DNA from: Pontibacter sp. G13
GTDB lineage: Bacteria; Bacteroidota; Bacteroidia; J057
Assembly (NCBI RefSeq): GCF_031851795.1
Contig: NZ_CP134696.1
Coordinates: forward strand, 744,001 to 808,000
Reading direction: 5' to 3'
Length of the DNA stretch: 64,000 nucleotides
In this document: one piece after another, positions 36,671 to 45,538 of the stretch
How positions within the stretch are numbered: the stretch's first letter is position 1
How the letters are laid out: the number at the start of each line of letters is the position of its first letter
Program-made: the position numbers and the translations under genes
The notes under the pieces: generated by a model
What the model was told of the DNA's origin: nothing
Seen by the model: the letters and a program-made list of their open reading frames with translations, nothing else
Databases searched by the model: none

Positions 36671-36985
36671 ATGGATATTACTGAACTCAAGGAAGCCATC
36701 GTCAAGCAGATCAAGCAGGTTTATGATCCCGAGATTCCGGTGGACATCTACGAATTGGGCCTCATCTACGAGATCAATGTGAATGAGGAAAACCACCATG
36801 TCCACGTGCTCATGACCCTGACCGCACCCGCTTGCCCTGCTGCAGAATTCATCCCGCAGGAGGTCAAGGACAAGGTTTCGGAGCTGGAAGAAGTGGAACA
36901 CGTCGAAGTGGAACTCACTTTCGAGCCCGCTTGGGACAAGGAGATGATGTCCGAGGAAGCACAACTCGAATTGGGCTTCATGTAG
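36671..36985 (+). CDS. SUF-associated DUF59 (MIP18-like) protein
   Basis: 104 residues of a single DUF59 domain: VYDPEIPVDIYELGLIYEI with the conserved DPE, then the Cys-containing TLTAPACPAAEFIP loop with the conserved Cys near residue 56, and VELTFEPAWDKEMMSE. Such proteins (SufT/PaaD/MIP18) act in Fe-S cluster maturation. Its position right behind sufE, nine bases apart, fits the SUF-associated group common in Bacteroidota. A long hairpin terminator ends the pair. Confidence 0.92.
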   Translation: MDITELKEAIVKQIKQVYDPEIPVDIYELGLIYEINVNEENHHVHVLMTLTAPACPAAEFIPQEVKDKVSELEEVEHVEVELTFEPAWDKEMMSEEAQLELGFM

Positions 36986-37007
36986 AATTTCGCTCGACGA
37001 AACATAC

Positions 37008-37044
37008 AAAAGGGACGATTTCCGAAGTGGAGATCGTCCCTTTT
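37008..37044 (+). terminator. Terminator after the sufE pair
   Basis: Stem AAAAGGGACGATTTCC pairs with GGAGATCGTCCCTTTT around a GAAGT loop, one wobble. It lies 22 bases after the DUF59 stop, and T runs occur on both strands. Confidence 0.9.
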
Positions 37045-37103
37045 GCTTGCTAGTTCCCTGAGGATGATTGGGGCGTATCCCGGCGAACTTGGGAGTACTT
37101 TTG

Positions 37104-37280
37104 CGCCTGACAGTCAAGTCGCCGGGCCGGGCTATGCATGGGTTCGCTGCGCTCCGTCCTCCGCTGTTTTCTCCCTAGTATCCATTCAAAGCGGGCCGTT
37201 TTTCACCACTTGGCATGGGCAGGACAGCTCCGGACTGCTCCCTAGGGGTCGCACCATTCCTATCCCTTACGCCGCACGAT
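37104..37280 (-). repeat. Dispersed element, copy 1
   Basis: Read on the minus strand this copy starts GCGGCGTAAGGGATAGGAA, has GCAGTCCGGAGC, a middle of about 60 bases, CAGCGGAGGACGGAGCGCAG, then CGAACCCATGCA and ends CCGGCGACTTGACTGTCAGG. The same blocks in the same order occur at 57521-57650 and 59166-59340. No open frame is conserved among copies. It fills the gap between the sufE terminator and yedK. Confidence 0.8.
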
Positions 37281-37306
37281 CCACCGCACACCAACTATCA
37301 CATTCC

Positions 37307-37984
37307 TTAAAATAAGCCCAGCAGTCCATCTTGACGCTTGATCAATTCGGGATAATCATTGCGGACATTTCCCACATCCGTAGATACAGGCCTGACATCT
37401 AGCATATCGGAAGGAATCGGCTCGCAAAGCGCCTGAATATCCTGCTGCGTCAATGAATTTCGCAACCAAGCCTTGGCTCTATCCTGTTCCAGGATCACAG
37501 GCATCCGATCGTGGATATTCGCCATCACCTCATTGGGACGGGTCGTCAAAATCGAGAAGGATTCCACATCCCAACCATGCGGATCACGCCATACCTCCGA
37601 TAGCCCCCCAAAATAAAAAGGTCGCTGATCCGATAGACTGATCCAGTGTGGTACTTTCCCTTGGCCCGTCTTTTTCCACTCGTAGAATCCATCCGCCAAT
37701 ACCAAGCACCTACGTTTCCAGATCCCCTCCCGAAAGGCAGGCTTCTCGAACACCGTCTCCGAGCGCGCATTGATCATCCGGAAACCGATCTTGGGATCTT
37801 TGGCCCAGCTTGGGATCAATCCCCACTTGAAATAATGAATCTTGCGCGCATCAGCCATCGGGATGACAGGATTGTACTGGCTCGGTGCGATATTGAACCG
37901 CGGGCCGGTATTGACCTCGATTCCATCCGGAAAGATCAGCAAGGAAGCATCTGGCGTCTGGGTGAAGGTATATCTACCACACAT
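37307..37984 (-). CDS. yedK: SOS response-associated peptidase (HMCES/YedK family)
   Basis: 225 residues. The catalytic Cys is residue 2 (MCGRYTFT), which needs removal of Met. Other family marks: NIAPSQYNPVI, WGLIPSWAKD, NARSETVFEKPAFRE with the conserved Asn and Glu, RCLVLADGFYEWKK, and the ILTTRPNEVMANIHDRMPV region with the key His. The protein forms covalent links with abasic sites in single-stranded DNA and protects them. It follows an OmpA-like gene by 45 bases on the same strand. No SOS box could be recognised. Confidence 0.95.
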   Translation of the reverse strand: MCGRYTFTQTPDASLLIFPDGIEVNTGPRFNIAPSQYNPVIPMADARKIHYFKWGLIPSWAKDPKIGFRMINARSETVFEKPAFREGIWKRRCLVLADGFYEWKKTGQGKVPHWISLSDQRPFYFGGLSEVWRDPHGWDVESFSILTTRPNEVMANIHDRMPVILEQDRAKAWLRNSLTQQDIQALCEPIPSDMLDVRPVSTDVGNVRNDYPELIKRQDGLLGLF

Positions 37985-38029
37985 GGAAATGGGATTTGAT
38001 GAAAACTAGTGAATTCACCCGAAATTCCC

Positions 38030-39262
38030 TCAAGGATTAAGTCCTGTCTCCATGACCGTCACCTCCACTCTTCTATTTTGGCGCATTTGCACTTCAGAAG
38101 TCGCATGAGGAAACACCATCTGATGATCGCCAAATCCTTTTGAGGTCAGGCGGTCTGGATCGATCCCATGGTCGATGAGGTATTGGCATACGGCTTTTGA
38201 GCGGGCCCATGAAAGGTCCATTTTCTCTTTTTCGGAACTCCGAGTCCCAGCTCCATTGACGTGACCATCCACGCGGATTTTGACGCCGGGATAGGTGCGC
38301 AAGAGACGAACCAAGATCCGTAGTTCCGGTCGAGAGGTTGGAAGCATTCTGGCGGTTCCTCCTTCGAAGTATACTTGCTTGAGAGGCAGTACAACCCCTT
38401 CCCGAATAGGGAATAGCGGTATCCGGACAGTATCCCCTACATGAGATTTCCAATACTGTGGTCCTAGGTCGACCTTTTTAGAAAAATACCCTTTCGCCTC
38501 GATAGCCAATTGATAGGGTTGGAAATACTCCAGATAGGCTGGGCCCTTGACCCGTCCATCTGATCCTACACGGGTCTGATCCAGAAGCCGTACACCCTCT
38601 AGCTCGGTGGAATCAGGTTCGTAAAGCAAGAGTTTGGCATTCACGGGGTCGCCATTGGTTTGGTCGATGACCTCAAACACGATTCTCGGTTGGAAGAAAT
38701 AGGAGAAGGTCAGAGCGTATCCATTCTGGGAACCATAGACATTGTCCACTACCAGCCGGAATTCATCGCCACGCTTGACCGACATTAGAGGTCCAAACGA
38801 GGGCCCCGGTCCAATCCCGATTCGGGAAGTACTTCCCCAAGGACTGAGTCCTGTCACGCCTTCAATGGCGAGGTCGTTCCGCGAAACCACCGCACGCTCA
38901 GGACAAGTCTGACCTGAACGTATCTGTTCGCAAATGTCTGAGTCTACAGCTCGGTACAACAAAAAATCATAATCATCCCGAGCCTCGACAGGCGTGAGCA
39001 ATATGCCCAAGTGGCCAGAGAATGGAACTCGGAAGGAAAACCATTGGGTGTGATGCTCTGCGCGGAATACTTGCTTGCAGTCCATGCGCTGAGCAATTTC
39101 AGACAACTGTCCCCCTTGATCAGTGGGAGCGGGAAAAGAGAAGGTAGGTGCTTCCCTCGGCAATTTCAGGAGGATGGCATTGGGGCAGTCAGCGGAGGAC
39201 TGACCGCTCAACTTAGTGCCGAGGCATAAAGCCAACATCGCAAGGAGAATTCTCATGATCAT
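38030..39262 (-). CDS. OmpA-family outer membrane protein with PPC-like N-terminal domain
   Basis: 410 residues. Signal peptide ILLAMLALCLGTKLSGQ. Residues ~22-190 resemble a bacterial pre-peptidase C-terminal (PPC) beta domain, including TQWFSFRVPFSGHLGILLTP and DDYDFLLYRA. A short carboxypeptidase-like beta domain follows (~192-270; VFEVIDQTNGDPVNAKLLLY). The OmpA domain (~295-400) has VYFEGGTARMLPTS, VDGHVNGAG and MRQNRRVEVTV. It probably sits in the periplasm or outer membrane and holds peptidoglycan. The combination is common in Bacteroidota but its role is not known. It precedes yedK by 45 bases. Confidence 0.88.
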   Translation of the reverse strand: MIMRILLAMLALCLGTKLSGQSSADCPNAILLKLPREAPTFSFPAPTDQGGQLSEIAQRMDCKQVFRAEHHTQWFSFRVPFSGHLGILLTPVEARDDYDFLLYRAVDSDICEQIRSGQTCPERAVVSRNDLAIEGVTGLSPWGSTSRIGIGPGPSFGPLMSVKRGDEFRLVVDNVYGSQNGYALTFSYFFQPRIVFEVIDQTNGDPVNAKLLLYEPDSTELEGVRLLDQTRVGSDGRVKGPAYLEYFQPYQLAIEAKGYFSKKVDLGPQYWKSHVGDTVRIPLFPIREGVVLPLKQVYFEGGTARMLPTSRPELRILVRLLRTYPGVKIRVDGHVNGAGTRSSEKEKMDLSWARSKAVCQYLIDHGIDPDRLTSKGFGDHQMVFPHATSEVQMRQNRRVEVTVMETGLNP

Positions 39263-39610
39263 GCGTTAATTACTGCGAAAAAAAATATTAATCAGGTGGC
39301 AATTTTCGAAACATATTCAAAATCGCATAATGCACTACAGGCGAAATGGCACAAATTTTTCCCTACATTTGCGGATCGTCTCTGGTAAACATTTCGTGAC
39401 TCTAGACGCTAGCATTCGGCAATACTCACTATATTGCAGCGCCTTGCTACGAATGATCGTCCTTTTGAATAGCTAAGTCTTCCTACTCCTTCGTGATACA
39501 AATCACTGATCCTTAGCATTTCGGCAATCTTTTCACCGGTTGATTCGGTTGCCTGACCTCCTCCCACCATTGGGTAGGATGGATTGATCGATTTCCCTGA
39601 TACTCCAAGG
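39263..39610. other. Divergent intergenic region with one promoter-like box
   Basis: A 348-base gap between the OmpA-like gene (minus) and the cyanophycinase-like gene (plus). TACATTTG at 39364-39371 matches the -7 consensus but lies about 240 bases before the plus-strand start. AT-rich 39270-39360 probably also holds the leftward promoter. No gene or hairpin seen. Confidence 0.35.
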
Positions 39611-41440
39611 ATGAATTTTTCCCTAGCTCCCTCACTGACCACCTTGTTCTGCTGCTTGATCTTACAGGTTCTCCAGCCTGTATTCGGTCAAGGCCACCTG
39701 TTGCTTTTGGGCGAAGATAGTCAGCCCGAACAGATCTGGACCCGAGCCGCATGGTCTTGGGCCACCCAAGATCTGACCGACCGAAAAGTTGCGGTACTTA
39801 CGATTGAGCGACCGGTATTTTGGTTGCCGGGCTGGTTCAAAGGACTCGGATTTGAGCAAGCGCGCAATTTTCAATTACAGCCTAACCAGCCTCTACCGCA
39901 GGCGATTATGGACTCACTGGAGACCTATGACATTTGGTTTTTCCAGTCCCAGACAGCTTCTGAGCTACAGGCCATGATGTCTATCCCCGGCCTGTCGGAT
40001 CTGGCCCAGGAGACCTATCACAGAGGCGGCCTCATTGCAGGACTCAATCGTACCCAATCTGCCTTGGCGCATCTGCTCCTTCCCCCTCGAAATACCCGGG
40101 GTGAGCGGAGAAGTAGCTGGGAGCGAATTACCCCGGGATGGTATCCTATGTTGGGAGGAAAGTTGGCAGTGCGCCTAGACTCCAAGGCTGCCTGCGCCAT
40201 TCTGCCGGATGGATCGCTTCGTGCATTTGGCCCCGGATTGACGGATCTATTTTTCCAGAGCAAATGGCAAGACCTGTACAATGCCGCTGCTCCTTCCGTG
40301 AAATCTGCGAGGTTGACGGATGGGGATCATGCCACCTTGCCCCTACTTCGGATGCCGACGATGGCAGCTACGGGTACCCCGCTTCTCCGAAATGAATCCC
40401 TTGCGGGGGAATTATTGCTGGCTGGAAGCGATGACATTAGCCAAAACGAGGCGATTTGGCAATATCTCGAAGCCAATATCCCAAAATCTGGGGCTATCAC
40501 CCTGATCTCGGGACAAGATCTATATCGAGCAGATGCTTTGAGAGCGGTCTTAGAATTGAGAGGATTCGATCACGTCCAGCTGATTACTCCCTCCTATTCA
40601 GCGACCAACCGGCGAGCGATTGACTATTGGATCAATCGCAGTCAAGGACTCATTTTCTTGGGAAATCGCGCCGACCAAATGCTTCCTTGGCTCTTGCAAG
40701 ATTCGATTGGTGCCAAAGTGTTTCAGAAGGTACAGTCCGGATCGTGTATTTCGGTCTTCATGGGCAAGGACGCTCAATGGGTCAATCGGACCTACCTTCC
40801 AGACCCTCAACAATCCAATCGATCTCTTCCCGGCTTAGGCCTGCTTCGCACCACGCTTGTTCAGGTAGAGGAAGCCGATCCGTCTCCGAAAACGTTGTCA
40901 GACTTGGGGGCAGCCATGTTGGCAGATTCCCTGGAACATGCAGTCTGGATTCCCCAAGGGAGTATCGCGCATTTTGAGGTCGGACAAGATGACATTATCC
41001 TGAAAGGAATTGGCCGAGAACCGCTGATATGGCTTTCGGGAAGAGAAGTACCTTTTGAGCATGCCCAATTGTCCGATCCGATCCGGTACACACGGATGCC
41101 GATTCACTTTGTGCAAAATCAGGGAATGCGCGTAGGATTTCCCAAGCCGATTGCCAGCCCCAGACTTGGCATTCCTGCGACTCGGAAGAATCTGACCGCC
41201 TATCCCAATCCCTTCAAGGAACGCATCAGCATTTTGGCGGAAGATTTACCTGCCGGCCTGTATCACCTTCATTTGATCGAGCGGAACGGGAAATTGGTGG
41301 ACCTCAATATCTTGGAAAAAGGACCGGGCCAATCCCTGCTTCATCTTCATGCGGGAGAAATTTCGCGGGGCGAGTACCTCCTGCTAGTGTTTCACGATAC
41401 CGGATATCTTGTCGGCCAAATTCCACTGCTCAAACTTTAG
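39611..41440 (+). CDS. T9SS cargo with two degenerate cyanophycinase-like domains
   Basis: 609 residues. Signal peptide from MNFSLAPSLTTLFCC to FGQ; an AAGG sits directly before the ATG at 39611. Residues ~27-250 resemble peptidase S51 (cyanophycinase): GHLLLLGEDSQP, then TYDIWFFQSQ and RGGLIAGLNRTQSAL, where the usual GTSAGA nucleophile is replaced. Residues ~265-420 look like a second, more divergent copy (GELLLAGSDDISQNEAIW, SGSCISVFMGKDAQ), also without the nucleophile. So it is probably not an active peptidase. The end (~530-609) is a T9SS sorting domain starting TAYPNPFKERISIL. Family call by fold pattern, not by full match. Confidence 0.75.
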   Translation: MNFSLAPSLTTLFCCLILQVLQPVFGQGHLLLLGEDSQPEQIWTRAAWSWATQDLTDRKVAVLTIERPVFWLPGWFKGLGFEQARNFQLQPNQPLPQAIMDSLETYDIWFFQSQTASELQAMMSIPGLSDLAQETYHRGGLIAGLNRTQSALAHLLLPPRNTRGERRSSWERITPGWYPMLGGKLAVRLDSKAACAILPDGSLRAFGPGLTDLFFQSKWQDLYNAAAPSVKSARLTDGDHATLPLLRMPTMAATGTPLLRNESLAGELLLAGSDDISQNEAIWQYLEANIPKSGAITLISGQDLYRADALRAVLELRGFDHVQLITPSYSATNRRAIDYWINRSQGLIFLGNRADQMLPWLLQDSIGAKVFQKVQSGSCISVFMGKDAQWVNRTYLPDPQQSNRSLPGLGLLRTTLVQVEEADPSPKTLSDLGAAMLADSLEHAVWIPQGSIAHFEVGQDDIILKGIGREPLIWLSGREVPFEHAQLSDPIRYTRMPIHFVQNQGMRVGFPKPIASPRLGIPATRKNLTAYPNPFKERISILAEDLPAGLYHLHLIERNGKLVDLNILEKGPGQSLLHLHAGEISRGEYLLLVFHDTGYLVGQIPLLKL

Positions 41441-41690
41441 CAACTTTCCAACATTTCATTTTCCCAATTGCTTCTGGAGGAACATCAACCTCCCGTCCAG
41501 ATTCCCGTATATCCCGCCTAAGAAAACGCAAATATGTCTTTGGAATGCTTTCTTTCCTGAAAAAATGACAGTAATTTGAGGAGGGAATGAATTTTGACAG
41601 GTAGCATTCCTGCGTGCGATTAAATAAGGAGCATGAACACTCGATTTCGGCAGCTTGATTTGCGGTGTGTCGAAATACTACCAAACGGAT

Positions 41691-43682
41691 ATGGCAGAGA
41701 ACAATCAAGACAAGAAAAATCCCAGACCAAATAGCATTTATTGGATCTATGCACTGGTGCTGATCTTCTTCATTCTAGCAGTTTTTGCCTTAGGAGATGG
41801 AAATGAGTCCGGTGCGATCGAAAGCCCTCAAACCCTCATCGAATATCTAGAAAAGAAGCAGGTTGAAGAGGTCACCTTATACCAAGATGCTAATGGTGAT
41901 ATCAATGAGGCCAAGATCAAGCTGAAAGCTTCCGCACAGTCTTCCGAGGGTTCTCAGTCTGAAGGATCAAACTTCGGTGAGAAAAAGGCGAAAGGTGAGA
42001 CCAAACTCTACAATTTTGTAGATGCCAATCGATTCGTTGCGCTACTAGATTCTCACCAAATCCCCCACAAACTCGAGAAAAAGCAGGAATGGGGTGGTAT
42101 GATCCAGTTCCTGATTCCTGTAGCCTTGATTATTGCCCTTTGGTTCTTCTTCATGCGTCGTGTCGGCGCGGGTGGACCTGGAGGCCAAATTTTCAACATT
42201 GGCAAAAGCCGTGCGAGCCTGTACGATAAAGAGAATAAGGTCAACGTAACCTTCAATGATGTAGCAGGTCTTCAAGAGGCCAAGGAGGAAGTACAAGAGG
42301 TGGTCGAATTCCTGCGGAATCCACAGAAATTCACCAAGCTGGGTGGTCACATTCCCAAAGGTGTTTTGCTTGTAGGCCCTCCCGGAACAGGTAAAACCCT
42401 CCTAGCCAAAGCAGTAGCAGGCGAAGCAAAGGTTCCCTTCTTCTCATTGAGTGGTTCAGATTTCGTCGAGATGTTTGTAGGGGTAGGTGCCGCACGTGTA
42501 CGCGACCTCTTTAAGCAAGCCAAAGAAAAAGCACCTTGTATCATCTTCATCGATGAGATTGACGCTGTTGGACGCTCACGTGGACGCATGAACATGACGG
42601 GTGGCAACGACGAGCGCGAGAACACACTGAACCAGTTGCTGGTGGAAATGGATGGATTCAACTCTGACACCGGAGTAATCATCATGGCTGCTACCAACCG
42701 TCCAGATGTTCTTGACCCAGCCTTGTTGCGTGCAGGTCGATTTGACCGTCAGATTGGGGTAGATCGCCCTGACATCGTTGGTCGTGAAATGATCTTCCGC
42801 GTTCACCTCAAGAAATTGACCCTCAGTGAAGAGGTAGATGTCAAGAAATTGGCCTCTCAGACGCCTGGGTTCGTGGGAGCAGACATTATGAACGTCTGTA
42901 ACGAATCAGCACTGATCGCAGCACGGAAAAACAAGAAAGCTGTAGATATGCAAGATTTCCAAGACGCGGTTGACCGTGTGATTGGAGGTCTTGAAAAGAA
43001 AAGCAAAATCATTTCTCCGGATGAGAAACGAATTGTCGCTTATCACGAAGCAGGACACGCTGTAACAGGTTGGTTCCTGGAGCATGCCTCCCCGCTCGTG
43101 AAAGTCTCTATCGTACCACGTGGATTGGCAGCTTTGGGATACGCTCAGTACTTGCCCAAGGAACAGTACTTGATCACCTACAATCAGCTGATCGACTCCA
43201 TGTGCACCACATTGGGTGGCCGTGCAGCTGAGGAATTGATCTTTGGAGAAGTTTCTACTGGTGCTCAAAACGACTTGGAGCGAATCACCGAGACTGCTTA
43301 TTCCATCGTAACTCGTTACGGGATGAATGGCCGTGTTGGACAGCTCTCTTTCAAAGCTGATGGCGAGTACCAATTCGCCAAGCCATACTCTGAGGAGACT
43401 GCACGCATCATCGATGAGGAAGTCAAAGAAATCATCGACAAGGCCTATGAGCGCACCAAAAACTTGCTTCACGAGCACAATGATGCACTGGAAGCTATCG
43501 CACAGGAGTTGTTGCGAAAGGAGGTGATCTTCAAGGAGGATGTTGAGCGATTGATTGGAAAACGTCCATTCAAGAATTCCCACGAAGAAGCGCATATCGC
43601 CGATTCCCCATCCGTTGAGGACACGCCGGTTGCACCAGCTTCCGAAAATGGAACCGACACTTCCGAGGAAGAGGCGGTATAA
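41691..43682 (+). CDS. ftsH: ATP-dependent zinc metalloprotease FtsH
   Basis: 663 residues from the ATG at 41691. Two membrane helices (~16-36 and ~135-155) enclose a periplasmic domain. AAA+ core: Walker A GPPGTGKT near 230, Walker [12 protein letters not shown] near 288, the SRH region with [19 protein letters not shown]. The protease site is HEAGH near 453. FtsH degrades membrane and short-lived cytosolic proteins. The C-terminal tail is acidic. Directly followed by a terminator and lpxH. FtsH in other bacteria controls the lipid A pathway; here the neighbour is a lipid A gene, but no regulatory link is shown by sequence. Confidence 0.98.
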   Translation: MAENNQDKKNPRPNSIYWIYALVLIFFILAVFALGDGNESGAIESPQTLIEYLEKKQVEEVTLYQDANGDINEAKIKLKASAQSSEGSQSEGSNFGEKKAKGETKLYNFVDANRFVALLDSHQIPHKLEKKQEWGGMIQFLIPVALIIALWFFFMRRVGAGGPGGQIFNIGKSRASLYDKENKVNVTFNDVAGLQEAKEEVQEVVEFLRNPQKFTKLGGHIPKGVLLVGPPGTGKTLLAKAVAGEAKVPFFSLSGSDFVEMFVGVGAARVRDLFKQAKEKAPCIIFIDEIDAVGRSRGRMNMTGGNDERENTLNQLLVEMDGFNSDTGVIIMAATNRPDVLDPALLRAGRFDRQIGVDRPDIVGREMIFRVHLKKLTLSEEVDVKKLASQTPGFVGADIMNVCNESALIAARKNKKAVDMQDFQDAVDRVIGGLEKKSKIISPDEKRIVAYHEAGHAVTGWFLEHASPLVKVSIVPRGLAALGYAQYLPKEQYLITYNQLIDSMCTTLGGRAAEELIFGEVSTGAQNDLERITETAYSIVTRYGMNGRVGQLSFKADGEYQFAKPYSEETARIIDEEVKEIIDKAYERTKNLLHEHNDALEAIAQELLRKEVIFKEDVERLIGKRPFKNSHEEAHIADSPSVEDTPVAPASENGTDTSEEEAV

Positions 43683-43701
43683 GTTTTCCGGCAAAAAGTT
43701 G

Positions 43702-43747
43702 AAACAGGACTTCTTGGGCCATTGCCTGAGAAGTCCTGTTTGTTTTA
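43702..43747 (+). terminator. Terminator after ftsH
   Basis: A stem of about 18 bp (AAACAGGACTTCTTGGGC with its partner, two wobbles) and a CATT loop, followed by TGTTTT. Confidence 0.9.
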
Positions 43748-43781
43748 TTAACTTGCCTTAGAAGAAGATTTTGACAGGTCG

Positions 43782-44594
43782 ATGTTGACAACAGGAAAAA
43801 AGATTTACGCGGCTTCAGACATGCATTTGGGTGCTCCAGATGCAGAAATGAGTTTGGTTCGCGAACGCCACCTTGTAAAATGGCTACGGCACATAGCCCC
43901 GGACGCCGCTGAGATTTACCTAATCGGAGACATTTTCGATTTCTGGTTCGAATACAAGCATGTAGTTCCCAAAGGGTATGCACGCTTGATGGGCACATTG
44001 GCAGAGTTATCAGATGCAGGAATCAAGCTCCACATTTTTGCTGGCAACCACGACCTTTGGTACAAGGACTATTTTCCTGAGCAATTCGGTGCCGAGGTCC
44101 ACCACGGACCGATCATCCGGGAATTCTTTGGCAAGACCTACTATCTGGCCCACGGTGATGGACTTGGCCCTGGAGATCATGGCTACAAATTCATGAAGCG
44201 TGTGTTTACCAATCGCTTTTGCAAATGGCTCTTCAAATGGCTGCATCCAGATTTGGGCGTAGGCCTTGCAAGAATCGTCTCTGGAAAGGGAAGTCATGCA
44301 GCCTTCGAAAAGATGGCCACTACGGAGGTCAAACATCTCGGTGACCGCGAGTATCTGTACCAGCACGCCAAAGCGATGGTGAAAACCCATCCAGAGATCG
44401 ATCATTACGTGTTTGGGCACCGCCACATGTTGCTTCAGGAAGAGATTCACTCCCAGCGCTACATCACCATGCTCGGCGATTGGATCAGGTATTTTTCCTT
44501 TCTCGAAATCAATGAATTCGGATGCGAACTCTCTGTGTTTCCCATGCAAGAACATCCTATCGTCCAATCGGTAGCGTCGGAGCACTCGCACTGA
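43782..44594 (+). CDS. lpxH: UDP-2,3-diacylglucosamine diphosphatase
   Basis: 270 residues of the calcineurin-like phosphoesterase fold. Metal-binding motifs in order: SDMHLGAP (residues ~12-19), GDIFDFWFEY, the GNHDLWY motif near 88, then LAHGDGLGPGD and GHRHM. The insertion between the GDGLG and GHRH motifs fits LpxH rather than LpxG. The enzyme hydrolyses UDP-2,3-diacylglucosamine to lipid X during lipid A synthesis at the inner membrane. The next gene begins within its last 73 bases. Confidence 0.93.
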   Translation: MLTTGKKIYAASDMHLGAPDAEMSLVRERHLVKWLRHIAPDAAEIYLIGDIFDFWFEYKHVVPKGYARLMGTLAELSDAGIKLHIFAGNHDLWYKDYFPEQFGAEVHHGPIIREFFGKTYYLAHGDGLGPGDHGYKFMKRVFTNRFCKWLFKWLHPDLGVGLARIVSGKGSHAAFEKMATTEVKHLGDREYLYQHAKAMVKTHPEIDHYVFGHRHMLLQEEIHSQRYITMLGDWIRYFSFLEINEFGCELSVFPMQEHPIVQSVASEHSH

Positions 44595-45472
44595 TTTTCG
44601 GATGTTTGTTTGCCTTTCCATCTTTCGCTCAATCACCAGATTTGAGACTGGTAGTGGATTCACCCGAAATCATGTTGTTCCCAACCATATCTGCCAATGC
44701 GATCACAGTAGATTCAGAAGGGAATGTCATTTTGCTGGAATCCGAACAGGGAATTTTGGTCAAAATGCTTCAAGCATGGGGTTTTGATTCTACAGTAAGT
44801 ATTGGCGGACTAGGGAATCGTTCTGAGGCTTTTCTCCACCCCGTTGAAGCCCATCAAAAGAATCGACAGACATTATACATTCTCGATGATGTAGAGCGGC
44901 GGGTCGTCTTATTGGACAAACAGCTTCAGATCACCGGTCAAATTGACTTCCTCTCCCTGAACATTGCCCCAAATTCCACCAATGAGATCGCCTCGGACCT
45001 GATCCCTGTGAGTTGCGACGTGACTGTTACCGGGGAGATGATGATCCTCAATCAAGCCGACAATCGGGTTATATCCCTCAATACAGCTGGCGCCGTCAAC
45101 AATACGTTTGGTGGCCTAGATTATGGAGCAGGCTCCTTGTCTGAACCCGTGGAGTTGCGGATCGATGTGAGGAACAATGTGTATGTCAGTGACACGGTTG
45201 AGCAACTCATCCATGTGTTCGACATTTTTGGGGTTTATCAATTTGACCTCGAACCGCAAACCACTTTCCGGTGGAATCGGTTTCGGATATACGATCGATT
45301 GCTGATCTGCTTCACAGAAGATCAGCTCCATTTGGAAGATCTAGTCTCTGGAAGCACGAAAAACCTCAAAATCCCCGAAGGATTCACCTTGAGAGATGTA
45401 GCCCTAAACAGGGATTTTTTATATTTGCTGTTTGGAAACTCGGTACATTTGCACCGCCGGAATCGAAACTGA
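44522..45472 (+). CDS. Secreted NHL-like beta-propeller protein
   Basis: 316 residues. A signal peptide lies at ~15-37 (GALALIFGCLFAFPSFAQ) after a longer N-terminal part. The body has repeats of the NHL/six-bladed type: NAITVDSEGNVILLESEQG, LYILDDVERRVVLLDK, VELRIDVRNNVYVSDT. The start overlaps lpxH by 73 bases and no later in-frame ATG exists before the leader, so this long overlap is probably real and the two genes are likely co-translated. No enzyme motif. It may be a sensor or scaffold in the periplasm. The gene leads into prfA with a 66-base gap. Confidence 0.8.
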   Translation: MRTLCVSHARTSYRPIGSVGALALIFGCLFAFPSFAQSPDLRLVVDSPEIMLFPTISANAITVDSEGNVILLESEQGILVKMLQAWGFDSTVSIGGLGNRSEAFLHPVEAHQKNRQTLYILDDVERRVVLLDKQLQITGQIDFLSLNIAPNSTNEIASDLIPVSCDVTVTGEMMILNQADNRVISLNTAGAVNNTFGGLDYGAGSLSEPVELRIDVRNNVYVSDTVEQLIHVFDIFGVYQFDLEPQTTFRWNRFRIYDRLLICFTEDQLHLEDLVSGSTKNLKIPEGFTLRDVALNRDFLYLLFGNSVHLHRRNRN

Positions 45473-45538
45473 TCCCAAGGATAACGCGCTGCCCAACTGG
45501 AAAGGACCGGGGAGCCCCCAAAAAGAAATCGACCAGCT

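Noticed and set aside
42906-43694. 262-codon minus-strand frame opposite ftsH
   Set aside because: Opposite a highly conserved gene; no start signal or domain.
41590-43790. Two TTGACA-like boxes before ftsH and lpxH
   Set aside because: TTGACA is not the Bacteroidota -35 signal, and the distance to any -10 box is wrong. The match is likely chance.
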